Assembly: GCF_014647415.1 (NCBI RefSeq)
Contig: NZ_BMPD01000005.1
Coordinates: 186,001 to 250,000 of the forward strand
DNA: 64,000 bases
Origin: Haloarcula sebkhae
GTDB taxonomy: Archaea; Halobacteriota; Halobacteria; Halobacteriales; Haloarculaceae
Direction of reading: 5' to 3'
Below the pieces are notes generated by a model. The model was not told the DNA's origin and ran no database searches. It was given only the letters and a program-made list of their open reading frames with translations. This document shows positions 9,433-18,206 of this stretch, piece after piece. The translations under genes and the position numbers were made by a program. Numbering within the stretch: the stretch's first letter is position 1; the number at the start of each line of letters is the position of its first letter.

Positions 9433-11114
9433 TACCGGTCCACCTCCCCGAGTACGATGTCGAGGCTCCCGAGCGAGGCGATCATGTCAGGGATGTACTC
9501 GCCCTGGGACATCTCCGGCAGCGTCTGCAGGTTCGAGAAGCACGGGCTGCGGATCTTGAACCGGGCCGGCTTGTCCGTCCCGTCCGAGCGGATGTAGATA
9601 CCGAGTTCGCCCTTCGCGCCCTCGACGGAGCGGTAGATCTCCTTGTCAGGGTCCGGCCGGAGTGTCCGCGGGACGTTGGCCTGAATCTCGCGGTCGTCTT
9701 CCGGCCACTGCTCCAGCAGGTCGACACACTGCTCGATGATGCGCGCAGACTCTTCGACCTCGCGAAGGCGAACGAGAACGCGACTGAAGTTGTCGCCGCC
9801 CTGCTCGGTGACGACGTTCCAGTCGAGTTCGTCGTAGTAGCCATACGGGTCGTCCCGCCGAATATCGTAGTCGACGCCCGAGCCGCGTGCCACGGGACCG
9901 GTCGCGCCGTACTGCTTGACCTGCTCCGGGGAGAGGACGCCGGTGTCGACACACCGCATCTGGAAGATCTCGTTGCCGGTGACGAGGTCGTGGATCTCTT
10001 CGAGCTTGTGCGGGAGATCGTCGAGGAAGTCCCGAATCTTTTCGAAGTACTCCTCGCGGGGTTCGGGCAGGTCCCAGGCGACCCCGCCCAGTCGGAGATA
10101 GTTGAACATCAGCCGCTGGCCGGTCAGGTCTTCCAGGAGGTTCTGGACGATCTCGCGGTCGCGGATGCCGTACTGGAAGACGGCGGTGAAGTCACCGAAC
10201 ACGTCCAGCGCGAACGTCGCCAGCGCAAGTTCGTGAGAGGCGATCCGGCACATCTCTGCTGCCATCGTCCGGATGACCTGTGCGTACTCCGGGACCTCGA
10301 TGTCGGCGAGGTCCTCGGCCGCGCGGGCGTACGCCCACTCGTTGAGGATCCCAGCGGAAATGTAGTCCCATCGGTCCGGGTACGGCATGATCTGGTGGCG
10401 GTAGGTACCCTGCTGACACATCTGTTCCTCGCAACGGTGCAGGTAGCCGATGTCGGGTTCGAGATCGGCGATCTGCTCGCCGTCCAGCACCGTCTCGACG
10501 TGGAGCACGCCGTGGGTCGCCGGGTGGTGCGGGCCGATGTTGACGAACATCGTGTCCGGATCGTCCTCGCTACGCTTGTCGTCTTCCAGCGGGTTCGCGT
10601 GCTCGCGCAGTGAGACGATCTGTGGCTGGTCCTGATTGTAGTCCTGACTCAGGGGGTGGCCCTGCCAGGTCTCGGGCAGCAGGATGCGCCGGAGGTCCGG
10701 ATGGTCGTCGTAGTCGATGCCGACAAGGTCATACGCCTCCCGCTCGTGCCAGTCTGCGGTGTCATAAACGCGAGCGGCCGACTCGTTGTGCGGATCGTCT
10801 TTCGGCGAGGGGACGACAATCGACAACTCCTGTGTCGGGTCGTTGTACTTCCGCAGGTGGTAGATGGATTCGTACCGGTCGTCGTACTCCTGTGCCGTGA
10901 CACAGGCGCAGTGGTCGAACCCAGCCTCCTCTTTCAGCGTCGAGAGGACTTCCTGAACCTCGTCGGGACGGATGACGAACCCCTCGGCGTTGAGGTGTTC
11001 CTCGCGGTCGAGGACGTGGCCCCCGAGTAGGTCCGCGAGTGCGTCGTAATCGAGGCCGTCCTCCGTAACGCCGACATCGAGCGCCGTATCGCGTGATGGT
11101 TTTTCTAAACTCAT
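9432..11114 (-). CDS. nuoCD: Fused complex I-type subunit NuoCD
   Basis: A 560-residue fusion of NuoC and NuoD. The NuoC part (about 20-170) contains 'DWHEREAYDLVGIDYDDHPD' at residues 121-140, the family signature; the NuoD part starts around 190 with 'NIGPHHPATHGVLH' (192-205) and continues with 'YLHRCEEQMCQQGTYRHQI' and the C-terminal 'SLGSLDIVLGEVDR'. NuoD contributes the conserved His/Asp/Tyr face of the quinone pocket. The fusion also occurs in E. coli and other haloarchaea. Six bases separate it from nuoB. Confidence 0.95.
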   Translation of the reverse strand: MSLEKPSRDTALDVGVTEDGLDYDALADLLGGHVLDREEHLNAEGFVIRPDEVQEVLSTLKEEAGFDHCACVTAQEYDDRYESIYHLRKYNDPTQELSIVVPSPKDDPHNESAARVYDTADWHEREAYDLVGIDYDDHPDLRRILLPETWQGHPLSQDYNQDQPQIVSLREHANPLEDDKRSEDDPDTMFVNIGPHHPATHGVLHVETVLDGEQIADLEPDIGYLHRCEEQMCQQGTYRHQIMPYPDRWDYISAGILNEWAYARAAEDLADIEVPEYAQVIRTMAAEMCRIASHELALATFALDVFGDFTAVFQYGIRDREIVQNLLEDLTGQRLMFNYLRLGGVAWDLPEPREEYFEKIRDFLDDLPHKLEEIHDLVTGNEIFQMRCVDTGVLSPEQVKQYGATGPVARGSGVDYDIRRDDPYGYYDELDWNVVTEQGGDNFSRVLVRLREVEESARIIEQCVDLLEQWPEDDREIQANVPRTLRPDPDKEIYRSVEGAKGELGIYIRSDGTDKPARFKIRSPCFSNLQTLPEMSQGEYIPDMIASLGSLDIVLGEVDR

Positions 11115-11120
11115 GGCAAG

Positions 11121-11813
11121 TTAGGGGGAGTCGTTCCAGTTGTACCGCATGACGAGGTCATCCTCGTTGATCTCGCTGGCGAGTTTGTCCACGAGCTCGT
11201 CCTGTTCGAGGTCGCCGAACTGCTCCAGTTCGTAGGGTTTGACCGTCACCGGCGAGGACTCGCCTTCGGCGATGCGCTCTTGCAGTTTGGCGACGCCGTA
11301 GATGAGTGCCTCGGGGCGGGGCGGACAGCCCGGGACGTGGATGTCGACCGGGATGACCTCCTCTGCGCCCTTGATGACGTTGTACCCTTCCTGGAACGGC
11401 CCACCGGAAATGGTACACGACCCCATCGAAACGACGAACTTCGGCTCGGGCATCTGGTCGTAGACGCGCTTCATCCGCGGCGCGAACTTCGAAACAATGG
11501 TCCCCGGGACGATGATGACGTCCGCCTGGCGTGGGGACGCGCGCGGCACCCCTGAACCGAAGCGGTCGAGGTCGTGTTTGATCGCGTAAGTGTGGATCAT
11601 CTCGATGCTACAGCAGGCGATCCCGAACTGCAGCATGAACATCGAGGAGCCCCGGACCCAGTTCATGAACTTGTCGAACTTGGTCAGGATGAACGGCGTC
11701 GACCCGAACGCCTCGCGTAGCGTCGAGTTGAAGCGGTCGTCGGCCCCGTCACCCATTCGGGCCTCCTGTGTCGATACGTCTCTCGCGGCCGGTGGTGTCT
11801 GGTCACTACTCAT
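11121..11813 (-). CDS. nuoB: Complex I-type [4Fe-4S] N2 subunit NuoB
   Basis: A 230-residue subunit holding cluster N2, the last iron-sulfur centre before quinone. The ligands are visible: adjacent Cys67-Cys68 in 'FGIACCSIEMIH', Cys133 in 'SMGSCTISGGPF' and Cys163 in 'VDIHVPGCPPRPEALIYG'. About 30 N-terminal residues are an acidic extension before the conserved fold. It overlaps the end of nuoA by 8 nt, so coupling is likely. Confidence 0.95.
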   Translation of the reverse strand: MSSDQTPPAARDVSTQEARMGDGADDRFNSTLREAFGSTPFILTKFDKFMNWVRGSSMFMLQFGIACCSIEMIHTYAIKHDLDRFGSGVPRASPRQADVIIVPGTIVSKFAPRMKRVYDQMPEPKFVVSMGSCTISGGPFQEGYNVIKGAEEVIPVDIHVPGCPPRPEALIYGVAKLQERIAEGESSPVTVKPYELEQFGDLEQDELVDKLASEINEDDLVMRYNWNDSP

Positions 11814-12219
11814 ATGTGTCTGCCCCCTTCGTGGCGCGCGGACTGCGCACCCACTGAACTGCGCCGTTACGCCAGGCCCAACCGAGTCCGATGGCGAGAA
11901 TCGCGATGAATACGACCATCGGTAGCAGTGCCGTGGTCATCCCGAACTCAGCGGCGGCGTCGCTGTAGATGACCGTCCACGGGAAGATGAAGACGGTCTC
12001 GATGTCGAAGACGACGAACAGCAGCGCGACCATGTAGTACTGGATATTAAACTTGATCTGTCGACTGCTGCCAGTCGGCACTTCACCGGACTCGTAGGTG
12101 GTGCGTTTGCCTTGTTCCGGCACGCTGGGCCGCAAGAGGCTCGAAACTGCCATCATCGTCAGTGGGATGGCTAGCGCCACGACCGCGAGCGCGCCGATGG
12201 CGATCCATGGATTACTCAT
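11806..12219 (-). CDS. nuoA: Complex I-type membrane subunit NuoA
   Basis: A 137-residue protein with three transmembrane segments and the family motif 'YESGEVPTGSSRQIKFNIQY' near residues 50-70, followed by 'MVALLFVVFDIETVFIFPW', the classic NuoA/ND3 loop and helix. First gene of the operon. The ATG at 12219 is preceded by ggagat at Shine-Dalgarno distance, and a TATA-like catataagg on the plus strand at 12259-12267 gives a start site about 20 nt before the ATG. Confidence 0.95.
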   Translation of the reverse strand: MSNPWIAIGALAVVALAIPLTMMAVSSLLRPSVPEQGKRTTYESGEVPTGSSRQIKFNIQYYMVALLFVVFDIETVFIFPWTVIYSDAAAEFGMTTALLPMVVFIAILAIGLGWAWRNGAVQWVRSPRATKGADTYE

Positions 12220-12258
12220 TCCGGTATCTCCTATCGTCTGCCGGTTAGAAGTACTCGC

Positions 12259-12267
12259 ATATAAGGG
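12259..12267 (-). promoter_or_regulatory. Promoter of the nuo operon (TATA-like)
   Basis: Minus-strand ccttatatg centred about 43 nt upstream of the nuoA ATG, predicting transcription about 18-20 nt before the start codon, with a Shine-Dalgarno ggagat in the short leader. This is one of the few genes here whose leader clearly carries an SD. Confidence 0.55.
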
Positions 12268-12375
12268 TTCATTGTTCGGTTTTTCGGCCCTGTGGGTCTT
12301 TAAGAGCCGACGCGCCTTCGGATGGAAAGAGACCTGCACCCACCGCACTTCCCGTATCGCGACGCCCCTCGCTGC

Positions 12376-13026
12376 TCACTCGTCCCAGTACTCGCGTTTG
12401 AATCCGGGCGTCCCGAGTTCGTGGAGGTCACGCGACGCCTCGCCGACCTCGGTTTGGAGCCCCTCGTGATACGAGACGAGTCGATCCCGAAGCTCGTCGT
12501 GTTGCCGTGCCAGAATCTGTACCGCGGAGAGCGCGGCGTTGAACGACTTGCCGGCGTCGACCGCGGTGATGGGCGCACCCTGGGGCATCCCGATGACCGA
12601 GTCGACTGATTTCTCCTGCACCGGAACCCCGATGACCGGTAGCGGGTAGGCGATGCTTGCGGTCATGTTCGGCAGGTCCGCGGACTTGCCGCCCGCACCG
12701 GCGATTATCACGTCGACGCCGCGGTCGGCGGCCGTCTCTGCGTACGCGTACATCAGGTCCGGCGTCCGATGGGCCGAGCAAACGAACGTTTCGAACGTGA
12801 AGCGATTCTCGGGCGCGTCGGTGTAGTCCGTCTGTTCCTCGAACCCGAGTTCGTCGGCGAGCGCCGCGTAGGCCCCGGGCCGTTTGCCTTGCCCGCCGGC
12901 CATCGTCGGCAGGTCCGAGTCGGAGCCCATGATGATGCCGACATCGGGCGTCAGGTCGTTCGGACGGTCCATCTCAGCTTCTTCGTGTAACTGGTCGATG
13001 AGCGACTGGACGCTGTCTGCGGGCAT
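12376..13026 (-). CDS. purE: N5-carboxyaminoimidazole ribonucleotide mutase PurE
   Basis: A 216-residue PurE, which converts N5-CAIR to CAIR in purine synthesis. 'VGIIMGSDSDLPTM' at about 29-42 is the family nucleotide/phosphate motif, and 'CSAHRTPDLMYAYAE' and 'AGAGGKSADLPNMTAS' are also diagnostic (active-site His in AHR). Between the first and second motif a loop of about 25 residues (AGGQGKRPGAYAAL onward) is longer than in bacterial PurE, and a 28-residue N-terminal extension is present. It lies 46 nt after a small membrane-protein gene and the NCS2 permease gene; its partner purK is 13.8 kb away. Confidence 0.93.
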   Translation of the reverse strand: MPADSVQSLIDQLHEEAEMDRPNDLTPDVGIIMGSDSDLPTMAGGQGKRPGAYAALADELGFEEQTDYTDAPENRFTFETFVCSAHRTPDLMYAYAETAADRGVDVIIAGAGGKSADLPNMTASIAYPLPVIGVPVQEKSVDSVIGMPQGAPITAVDAGKSFNAALSAVQILARQHDELRDRLVSYHEGLQTEVGEASRDLHELGTPGFKREYWDE

Positions 13027-13072
13027 ACGACTGACTGGAACCGGGACCGGCGTAAGTGTAGGCGGTTTCCAG

Positions 13073-13495
13073 TCAATCGGCCAGCGCCGCTTCCAGTTCA
13101 GTAAGGAGCGCCTGTGGCTCTGCTGGAAAGCACCTGAGTGGATCGGTACGGCCGGTTACCTGTATCCGGAGCGCGTACCGCTTGCGATACGTGAGCGCGA
13201 GGCTGACGGTACCGGCGACAGCGAAGGCCCCGCCGAGGAGGACGGACCGGTCGAATGACAGCAGGCCGAACCCGACCAGCGCGGCGCTCATCACCGCAAG
13301 AAACCAGTCGATGTCCTGTAGGCTCACCTCGACCACGTCGTCGAGGTCGATTACCACCGGACCGTCACCGCGGTCGACCACCAGTCGGTCAGCGCCGAGG
13401 ACGACAGTCCCGCCGGTTCGGAGCGTGCCGGTGTACCGTTCGGTGTCGATGGGCGGGACGGTGTCCCCGGTCGTACCGTCGCTATCGCTGTCCAC
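13073..13495 (-). CDS. Small membrane protein, possible PH-like fold split by a TM hairpin
   Basis: A 140-residue protein not assigned to a named family. Residues 20-60 are beta-rich ('TGTLRTGGTVVLGADRLVVD'), two hydrophobic helices follow at about 63-105, and a beta-alpha tail ends in 'EPQALLTELEAALAD'. That pattern, a small beta domain interrupted by a TM hairpin and closed by an amphipathic helix, resembles bacterial PH-like membrane proteins; this is inference from pattern only. It starts 2 nt after the NCS2 permease stop and ends 46 nt before purE, so all three are likely co-transcribed. Confidence 0.75.
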   Translation of the reverse strand: MDSDSDGTTGDTVPPIDTERYTGTLRTGGTVVLGADRLVVDRGDGPVVIDLDDVVEVSLQDIDWFLAVMSAALVGFGLLSFDRSVLLGGAFAVAGTVSLALTYRKRYALRIQVTGRTDPLRCFPAEPQALLTELEAALAD

Positions 13496-13497
13496 GG

Positions 13498-15120
13498 TCA
13501 GTCGTCGCTCACCGCGGGCTGGCGGTCGCCGCCGCGGCCGCGGATACGGTCAATCGACGAGACGTACTCACTGTCGTCTTCGGTGAGCGCGGCCCAGGCC
13601 GCGAGACCGCGCTCCTCACGGGTCCCAGGCACAGTGTTGTCGAGGACAAAGGCGACAATGCCGCCGACGACCATCCCGGTCCCGCCCATGACGAACAGCG
13701 TGGTCGCGACGACATCGGTCCCGAGGACGCTCCCCAGCACCGGCACAGCCGCGAGGCCCTGCTGGAGGGCTGTCGCCCCGCCGACATCCATCCCCTGTCC
13801 GACCTGGCTCATGTACTCGGGCACTGCGAGCCCGGCAAACATCGCGAAGCCGACGATGAAGACGTTTCGGTTGGCATCAAGGTCGACGTACTTGAGCTGT
13901 GAGAGCCCGACAGCGGCGATCTGGCCGAACATGACGATGTAGAGGCCGCCGATGATCGGCGACGGGATGGTCGCGAACAACTGGCCCGCTGGCCCGAAGT
14001 ATCCGACCAGAATCATCACCGCGGCACCGATTTGCACCACGTAGCGGGACGCGACGCCGGTGATAGCGATGGCACCGATATTTTCGGTGTAGGAGGTGCA
14101 GCCGTTGCCGGTGCCCATGATGCCGGCGAACACGTTGCCAACCCCCTCCATCCCGATGCCGTCGTTGATCCGACTGCTGTTCGGTGCGCCGCGACCGGCG
14201 ATGCGGGCGACGGAGTGGTAGTCACCGAAGCTCTCAACGACGGAGGCGAGCATCCCGGCGAACATCCCGACGATGAAGCCTGGCGTGAACTGCGGGAGCC
14301 CCCACTGGAACGGATATATGGGCTGGACCAGCGGTGCGCTCGTGACCGAGCCGAGCGAGACGTAGCTGACCGACCCCGCGGCGAAGACGCCGGTGACCGA
14401 GAGGATAGCTGCGACAGTCCATGCAAACAGAATTCCCAAGAGTACGGGAAAGAGTTTGAACGCGCGGTGGCGTCGATCGAGGTACTGTGAACACGCGATG
14501 ATAGAGAGCATCGTCAGCCCGAGGAGCCACCAGTTCTGTCCGGTCCCGGGGTCGCCGAAGTTCGGGTTCGCTATCTGTGGGACGTTAAAAAGCGACAGTC
14601 CGATGAGCGCGATGACCGGCGCGATGACGACCGGACCGACGTATCGTTTCAGCTTCCCCATGAGGCCGCTGTAGCCGATCACCACTTCAACGATACCGGC
14701 GACGATGACGGCCCCCTGTAACTCGACGAGCATAGTCTGCCAGTTCGCACCCTGCTGGGCCAGCACGCCGATGATGGCCAGCCCGGGTGCAAGCATTGAG
14801 AACGTCCCGCCCTGAACGATCGGATATCTGTTCCCGAGCGTCGTCTGGGCGAGCGTCGCGATGCCCGAGACGACGAAGAACGTCCCGATGAGACGGCCGA
14901 CCTGGTCCGGCGCGGCCTCGAACATCCCCATCGCGCCCGCCAGTCCGAGCGGGATTGCGACGGACGCGCCGATCATCGTCAGGTAGTGCTGGACGCCGAG
15001 CAGTATCGCTTGCTTTCGCGGCGGCTTGTCGTCGATGCCGTACTCGACGAAGCCGGCGGTTTCCGGTTCCTCCGGTGTGGTTGCACTCTGGCCGTCATCG
15101 GGCGGTGTCGCGTCAGTCAT
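13498..15120 (-). CDS. NCS2-family nucleobase (uracil/xanthine) permease
   Basis: A 540-residue polytopic transporter of the nucleobase-cation symporter 2 family. Family signatures are 'ILLGVQHYLTMIGASVAIPL' near residue 40, 'GCTSYTENIGAIAITGVASR' (the NCS2 'SxxxNxG' region) and 'FNDG'-like substrate-site substitutions. Hydrophobic helices fill residues 40-490 and both ends are acidic and soluble. The ATG at 15120 is preferred; in-frame sequence upstream is an unbroken Ser-rich artefact. A TATA-like agaatatgta at 15151-15160 (minus) sits 26-36 nt before the ATG. The link with purE suggests purine uptake rather than uracil, but the substrate cannot be read off. Confidence 0.9.
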   Translation of the reverse strand: MTDATPPDDGQSATTPEEPETAGFVEYGIDDKPPRKQAILLGVQHYLTMIGASVAIPLGLAGAMGMFEAAPDQVGRLIGTFFVVSGIATLAQTTLGNRYPIVQGGTFSMLAPGLAIIGVLAQQGANWQTMLVELQGAVIVAGIVEVVIGYSGLMGKLKRYVGPVVIAPVIALIGLSLFNVPQIANPNFGDPGTGQNWWLLGLTMLSIIACSQYLDRRHRAFKLFPVLLGILFAWTVAAILSVTGVFAAGSVSYVSLGSVTSAPLVQPIYPFQWGLPQFTPGFIVGMFAGMLASVVESFGDYHSVARIAGRGAPNSSRINDGIGMEGVGNVFAGIMGTGNGCTSYTENIGAIAITGVASRYVVQIGAAVMILVGYFGPAGQLFATIPSPIIGGLYIVMFGQIAAVGLSQLKYVDLDANRNVFIVGFAMFAGLAVPEYMSQVGQGMDVGGATALQQGLAAVPVLGSVLGTDVVATTLFVMGGTGMVVGGIVAFVLDNTVPGTREERGLAAWAALTEDDSEYVSSIDRIRGRGGDRQPAVSDD

Positions 15121-15241
15121 GCTCGCTACCCATGGCACTGCAACTCCCGATACATATTCTTTGCTCGTTGGCCCAGCGCCGACGGGGCACAGCCGCCTCG
15201 AAAGGAAAACGCTCTTGGCCCGCTCCGACACAGTCTTCGAC

Positions 15242-16516
15242 ATGAGCAACGGGGACGACGATGCTGACGCGTCGGACGACGCCGAGGCAACAGATGAGAT
15301 CGACGTGACCGCCGAAGAACTGGAATCGCGTCTCACAGAGGCCGGCGACGCGTTAGAGGCCGCGGAGACGGAGGCCGACCTTGACGACGTCGAGTCGTCC
15401 CTCGACGACATCGAGAGCGACCTCGAAGCCGCCGACCTACCCGAACCCGACGAGGACGATGACGAAGCCGAGGACCCCCGCGAGGAGCTAGAGTCCAAGC
15501 TTTCGGACCTTCGCGACGATCTCGAGGAACAGCGCGGCCCCTACGCTGAGGATGTCGTCGCCATCGTTTCCGACGCCGCCGACACCGTCACTGACAGCGA
15601 GTGGACCGACGATGGAGAAGGCGAGGCGCAGGAAGCCGTCGAGACGTTCCTCGATGAAAGCGCCGAGTTCGTCGACCACGATGCCGACACGGGCGGCGAC
15701 TTCGTCGCTGCCGGGGATGCGCTGAGTACAGTCGCCGACGCCATCGAAGCGGCAAGCCTCGACCCCGACGAGGACACGGAGACTATCGAAGGCCTCCTCG
15801 AAGCGGCCGAGACACTGGAAACGGGGCTTGAGGACGCCGAAGTCTGGGACGATCTCACGGTACAGGAGCAACTCGATGCCCGCGGGTTTTACGATATCCT
15901 GACCAACGAGAACCGGAAGGACTTCCCGCCGGAGTGGAACGCCGCGAAGCTCCACGCCGAGGAGGGGGACTTCGAGCAGGTTCTGTTCGCCTACGAAAAA
16001 CTAGGATCGGAGTTCTTCGACGGCTACATCGTCGACCTCCTGTACAACCTCGGGAGCGACGCCGAGCCGGCCTTCGACGCGATGCACCAGCGCGCACAGA
16101 AACGCGACAAGGGACCGATCGAGGTACTGGGGAAGATCGGCGACGAGCGCGCGACCGAGACGCTGCACGACTACATCGACGGTGACGGCGACCCCGCGCT
16201 CCAGAAAGTAACGCTGCGCGCCCTGGGCGCTATCGGCAGTGCGGAGTCGGTCCAGCCGGTCGCCAATCGGCTCGACGCCGACAGCGAGGAGGTCCGCTCA
16301 GTCGCGGCCCGCGCCCTCGGCCTGCTCGGTGACACTCGCGCTATCGAGCCGCTCGGCGACATCCTTGAGTCCGACGACAGCGACTCCGTGCGAGCCTCCG
16401 CCGCGTGGGCGCTCCGACAGATCGGGACCGAAACGGCGCTCGAGGAAGCCGCCCGCTACGCGGACGACCGTGCGTACATCGTCCAGGCCGAAGCCGAAAA
16501 GGCCTCAAGCGCCTGA
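15242..16516 (+). CDS. HEAT-repeat protein with long acidic N-terminal region
   Basis: A 424-residue soluble protein. The first 220 residues are extremely Asp/Glu-rich and helical, with repeated 'DDVESSLDDIESDLEAA'-like segments suggesting coiled coil. Residues about 230-420 form at least four HEAT/PBS-lyase-type helical repeats, for example 'ALRALGAIGSAESVQPVANR', 'AARALGLLGDTRAIEPLGDI' and 'SAAWALRQIGTETALEEAAR'. Such repeats act as protein-binding scaffolds. The ATG at 15242 is chosen because upstream in-frame sequence belongs to the divergent promoter region shared with the permease. No partner is evident, though a PLD-like gene follows 42 nt downstream with its own TATA box. Confidence 0.85.
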   Translation: MSNGDDDADASDDAEATDEIDVTAEELESRLTEAGDALEAAETEADLDDVESSLDDIESDLEAADLPEPDEDDDEAEDPREELESKLSDLRDDLEEQRGPYAEDVVAIVSDAADTVTDSEWTDDGEGEAQEAVETFLDESAEFVDHDADTGGDFVAAGDALSTVADAIEAASLDPDEDTETIEGLLEAAETLETGLEDAEVWDDLTVQEQLDARGFYDILTNENRKDFPPEWNAAKLHAEEGDFEQVLFAYEKLGSEFFDGYIVDLLYNLGSDAEPAFDAMHQRAQKRDKGPIEVLGKIGDERATETLHDYIDGDGDPALQKVTLRALGAIGSAESVQPVANRLDADSEEVRSVAARALGLLGDTRAIEPLGDILESDDSDSVRASAAWALRQIGTETALEEAARYADDRAYIVQAEAEKASSA

Positions 16517-16527
16517 GTCAGGAAACC

Positions 16528-16535
16528 TTTTTATA
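16528..16535 (+). promoter_or_regulatory. TATA box of the PLD-like gene
   Basis: tttttata centred about 27 nt before the ATG at 16559. It supports 16559 as the true start and a leaderless mRNA, which matters because the downstream reading frame is shifted relative to that ATG. Confidence 0.6.
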
Positions 16536-16558
16536 CGAACGGGGGGCCAGACGCCCCG

Positions 16559-18185
16559 ATGCGGTCGCTCGCTCCACTCGTCTGTTGCGTGCTCGTCCTT
16601 GTCTCGATAGGGCCACATGTTGTCACCGGCCAAGCGACCCCGACCACAACAGCAGCCAGCGGTCCTGGGGAACCGTCGATTCACGCGGTGTACCCGGATC
16701 CTGTCGCTGGCGGCGACGAAGGAGAGTTCGTTGTCCTCAGCGTCCCCGACGGGATTGACATCGGACAGTATGCTGTCACCGACGGCGATGGAATCGCGGG
16801 GGATTCCGAACACCAGCGCACGCGGGCGCGTCGTTCTCTCGACGGCACCGAACCGGACACGGGAACTTACTGACTGGCCGGTCGTCGGTTTCGATGGTCA
16901 TCTCGCACTGGCAAACGGCGGCGAACGAATCCGGCTGCAGCGAGGCAACCGGACTGTCGATGCCGTCCGATACACGGACTCCACCGAGGGGGAACTCGGC
17001 GTCGTTAACGGGTCAGTCGTCCGTTGGCGACCGCTGGGAGCGAGCGACCGCCCAGTCGTTAGGGCCGCCGGTGGTGAGGTGCAAGCGTTCACGCTGCCGG
17101 ATACGCCCGCTGCTCCAATCCAGCCGATTCGCAATGCTACCGAACGGGTGTACCTGGCGGGCTACACGCTCTCCTCGTCCAGAGTTACCGACGCCCTCAT
17201 TGCCGCTCAGCACCGCGGCGCGACGGTCCGCGTCCTGCTTGAGGGCGAACCGGTCGGCAGTCGTACCGCCACTGAGGCCAGCACCCTCGATCGGCTCACA
17301 GACGCCGGCGTCGCGGTTCGGGTGTTGACCGGTTCGCGCGCCAGATACCGCTATCACCACGCGAAGTACGCTGTCGCTGACGGGCGGGCTGTCGTGCTGA
17401 CGGAGAACTGGAAGCCCGCGGGAACCGGTGGCAACAGCAGTCGGGGCTGGGGTGTCGTTACGGCACAGCCGCGGGTTGTCGACGGGCTGAACCAGACGTT
17501 CCAGTCCGACGCCGGGTGGCAGGACAGCGAGCGGTGGGGAGAGTACCGTCAGGGCCGACAGTTCGAGCAGGGCGAGCCAGCGACGGGTTCGTACCCGAGC
17601 GAGCTCCGGGCCGAATCGGTGTCCGTCCAGCGGACAGATCTTCTGGTCACCCCAGACAATGCCCAGGGTAAACTCGTCGCGACGATAGACGATGCGGACG
17701 ACTCTATCGACGTCATCCAGCCGACGGTCGGGGACTGGGACAGCCCGCTTCTCCGGGCGCTCCGGCGGGCCGCGTCGCGCGGCGTCGAGGTCCGCTTACT
17801 GTTGAGTGACGCGTGGTACGTCCGCGAAGAGAACAAACAGACAGCACAGCGGTTTCGAGAGTGGGCTGACCGCAACGACGCGCCGCTGACAGCGAAAGTG
17901 GCAGACCCCGACGGTCGCTACGAGAAGATCCACGCGAAGGGTGCCGTCGTCGATGACAAGCGGGTCGTCGTCGGCAGCCTCAACTGGAACGAGGCGGCAG
18001 CAACGTCGAATCGCGAGGTCGTACTGGTGTTGCACGGCAGCGATGCGGCCGACTATTTTGGAGCTGTCTTCGACGCTGACTGGGACAGCGGCGGCTTCGA
18101 CATGCCGGTCGGAGCACTCGTGGCCCTACTCGGTCTTCTGGTAGTCGCCGGGCTCGCCGCTCGTCGGGTTTCGTTCGAAGCGTAG
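16559..18185 (+). pseudogene. Exported phospholipase D-like protein, apparent frameshift
   Basis: The gene is read in two frames. From 16559 the first frame encodes a Sec signal peptide (MRSLAPLVCCVLVLVSIGP) and the start of a beta-rich lamin-tail-like domain ('EPSIHAVYPDPVAGGDEGEF'); it runs out of sense near 16800 and stops at 16873. The other frame is open from 16617 to 18185 but only becomes protein-like after about 16800 ('IPNTSARGRVVLSTAP'). Dropping one G from the five-G run at 16798-16802 joins them. The rest holds two HKD-type motifs, 'YHHAKYAVADGRAVVLTENW' and 'KIHAKGAVVDDKRVVVGSLN', and a C-terminal membrane helix. If intact it would be a surface-anchored PLD-superfamily enzyme. 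It may be broken, a sequencing error, or a slippage site. Confidence 0.8.
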
Positions 18186-18206
18186 AAAACGGATTGCGTG
18201 GCGAGC

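Noticed and set aside
16617..16800. N-terminal 60 codons of the second PLD frame as a true start
   Set aside because: This part is Arg/Ser/Pro-rich and basic, while the other frame gives a signal peptide right after a TATA box; only the part after about 16800 looks real.
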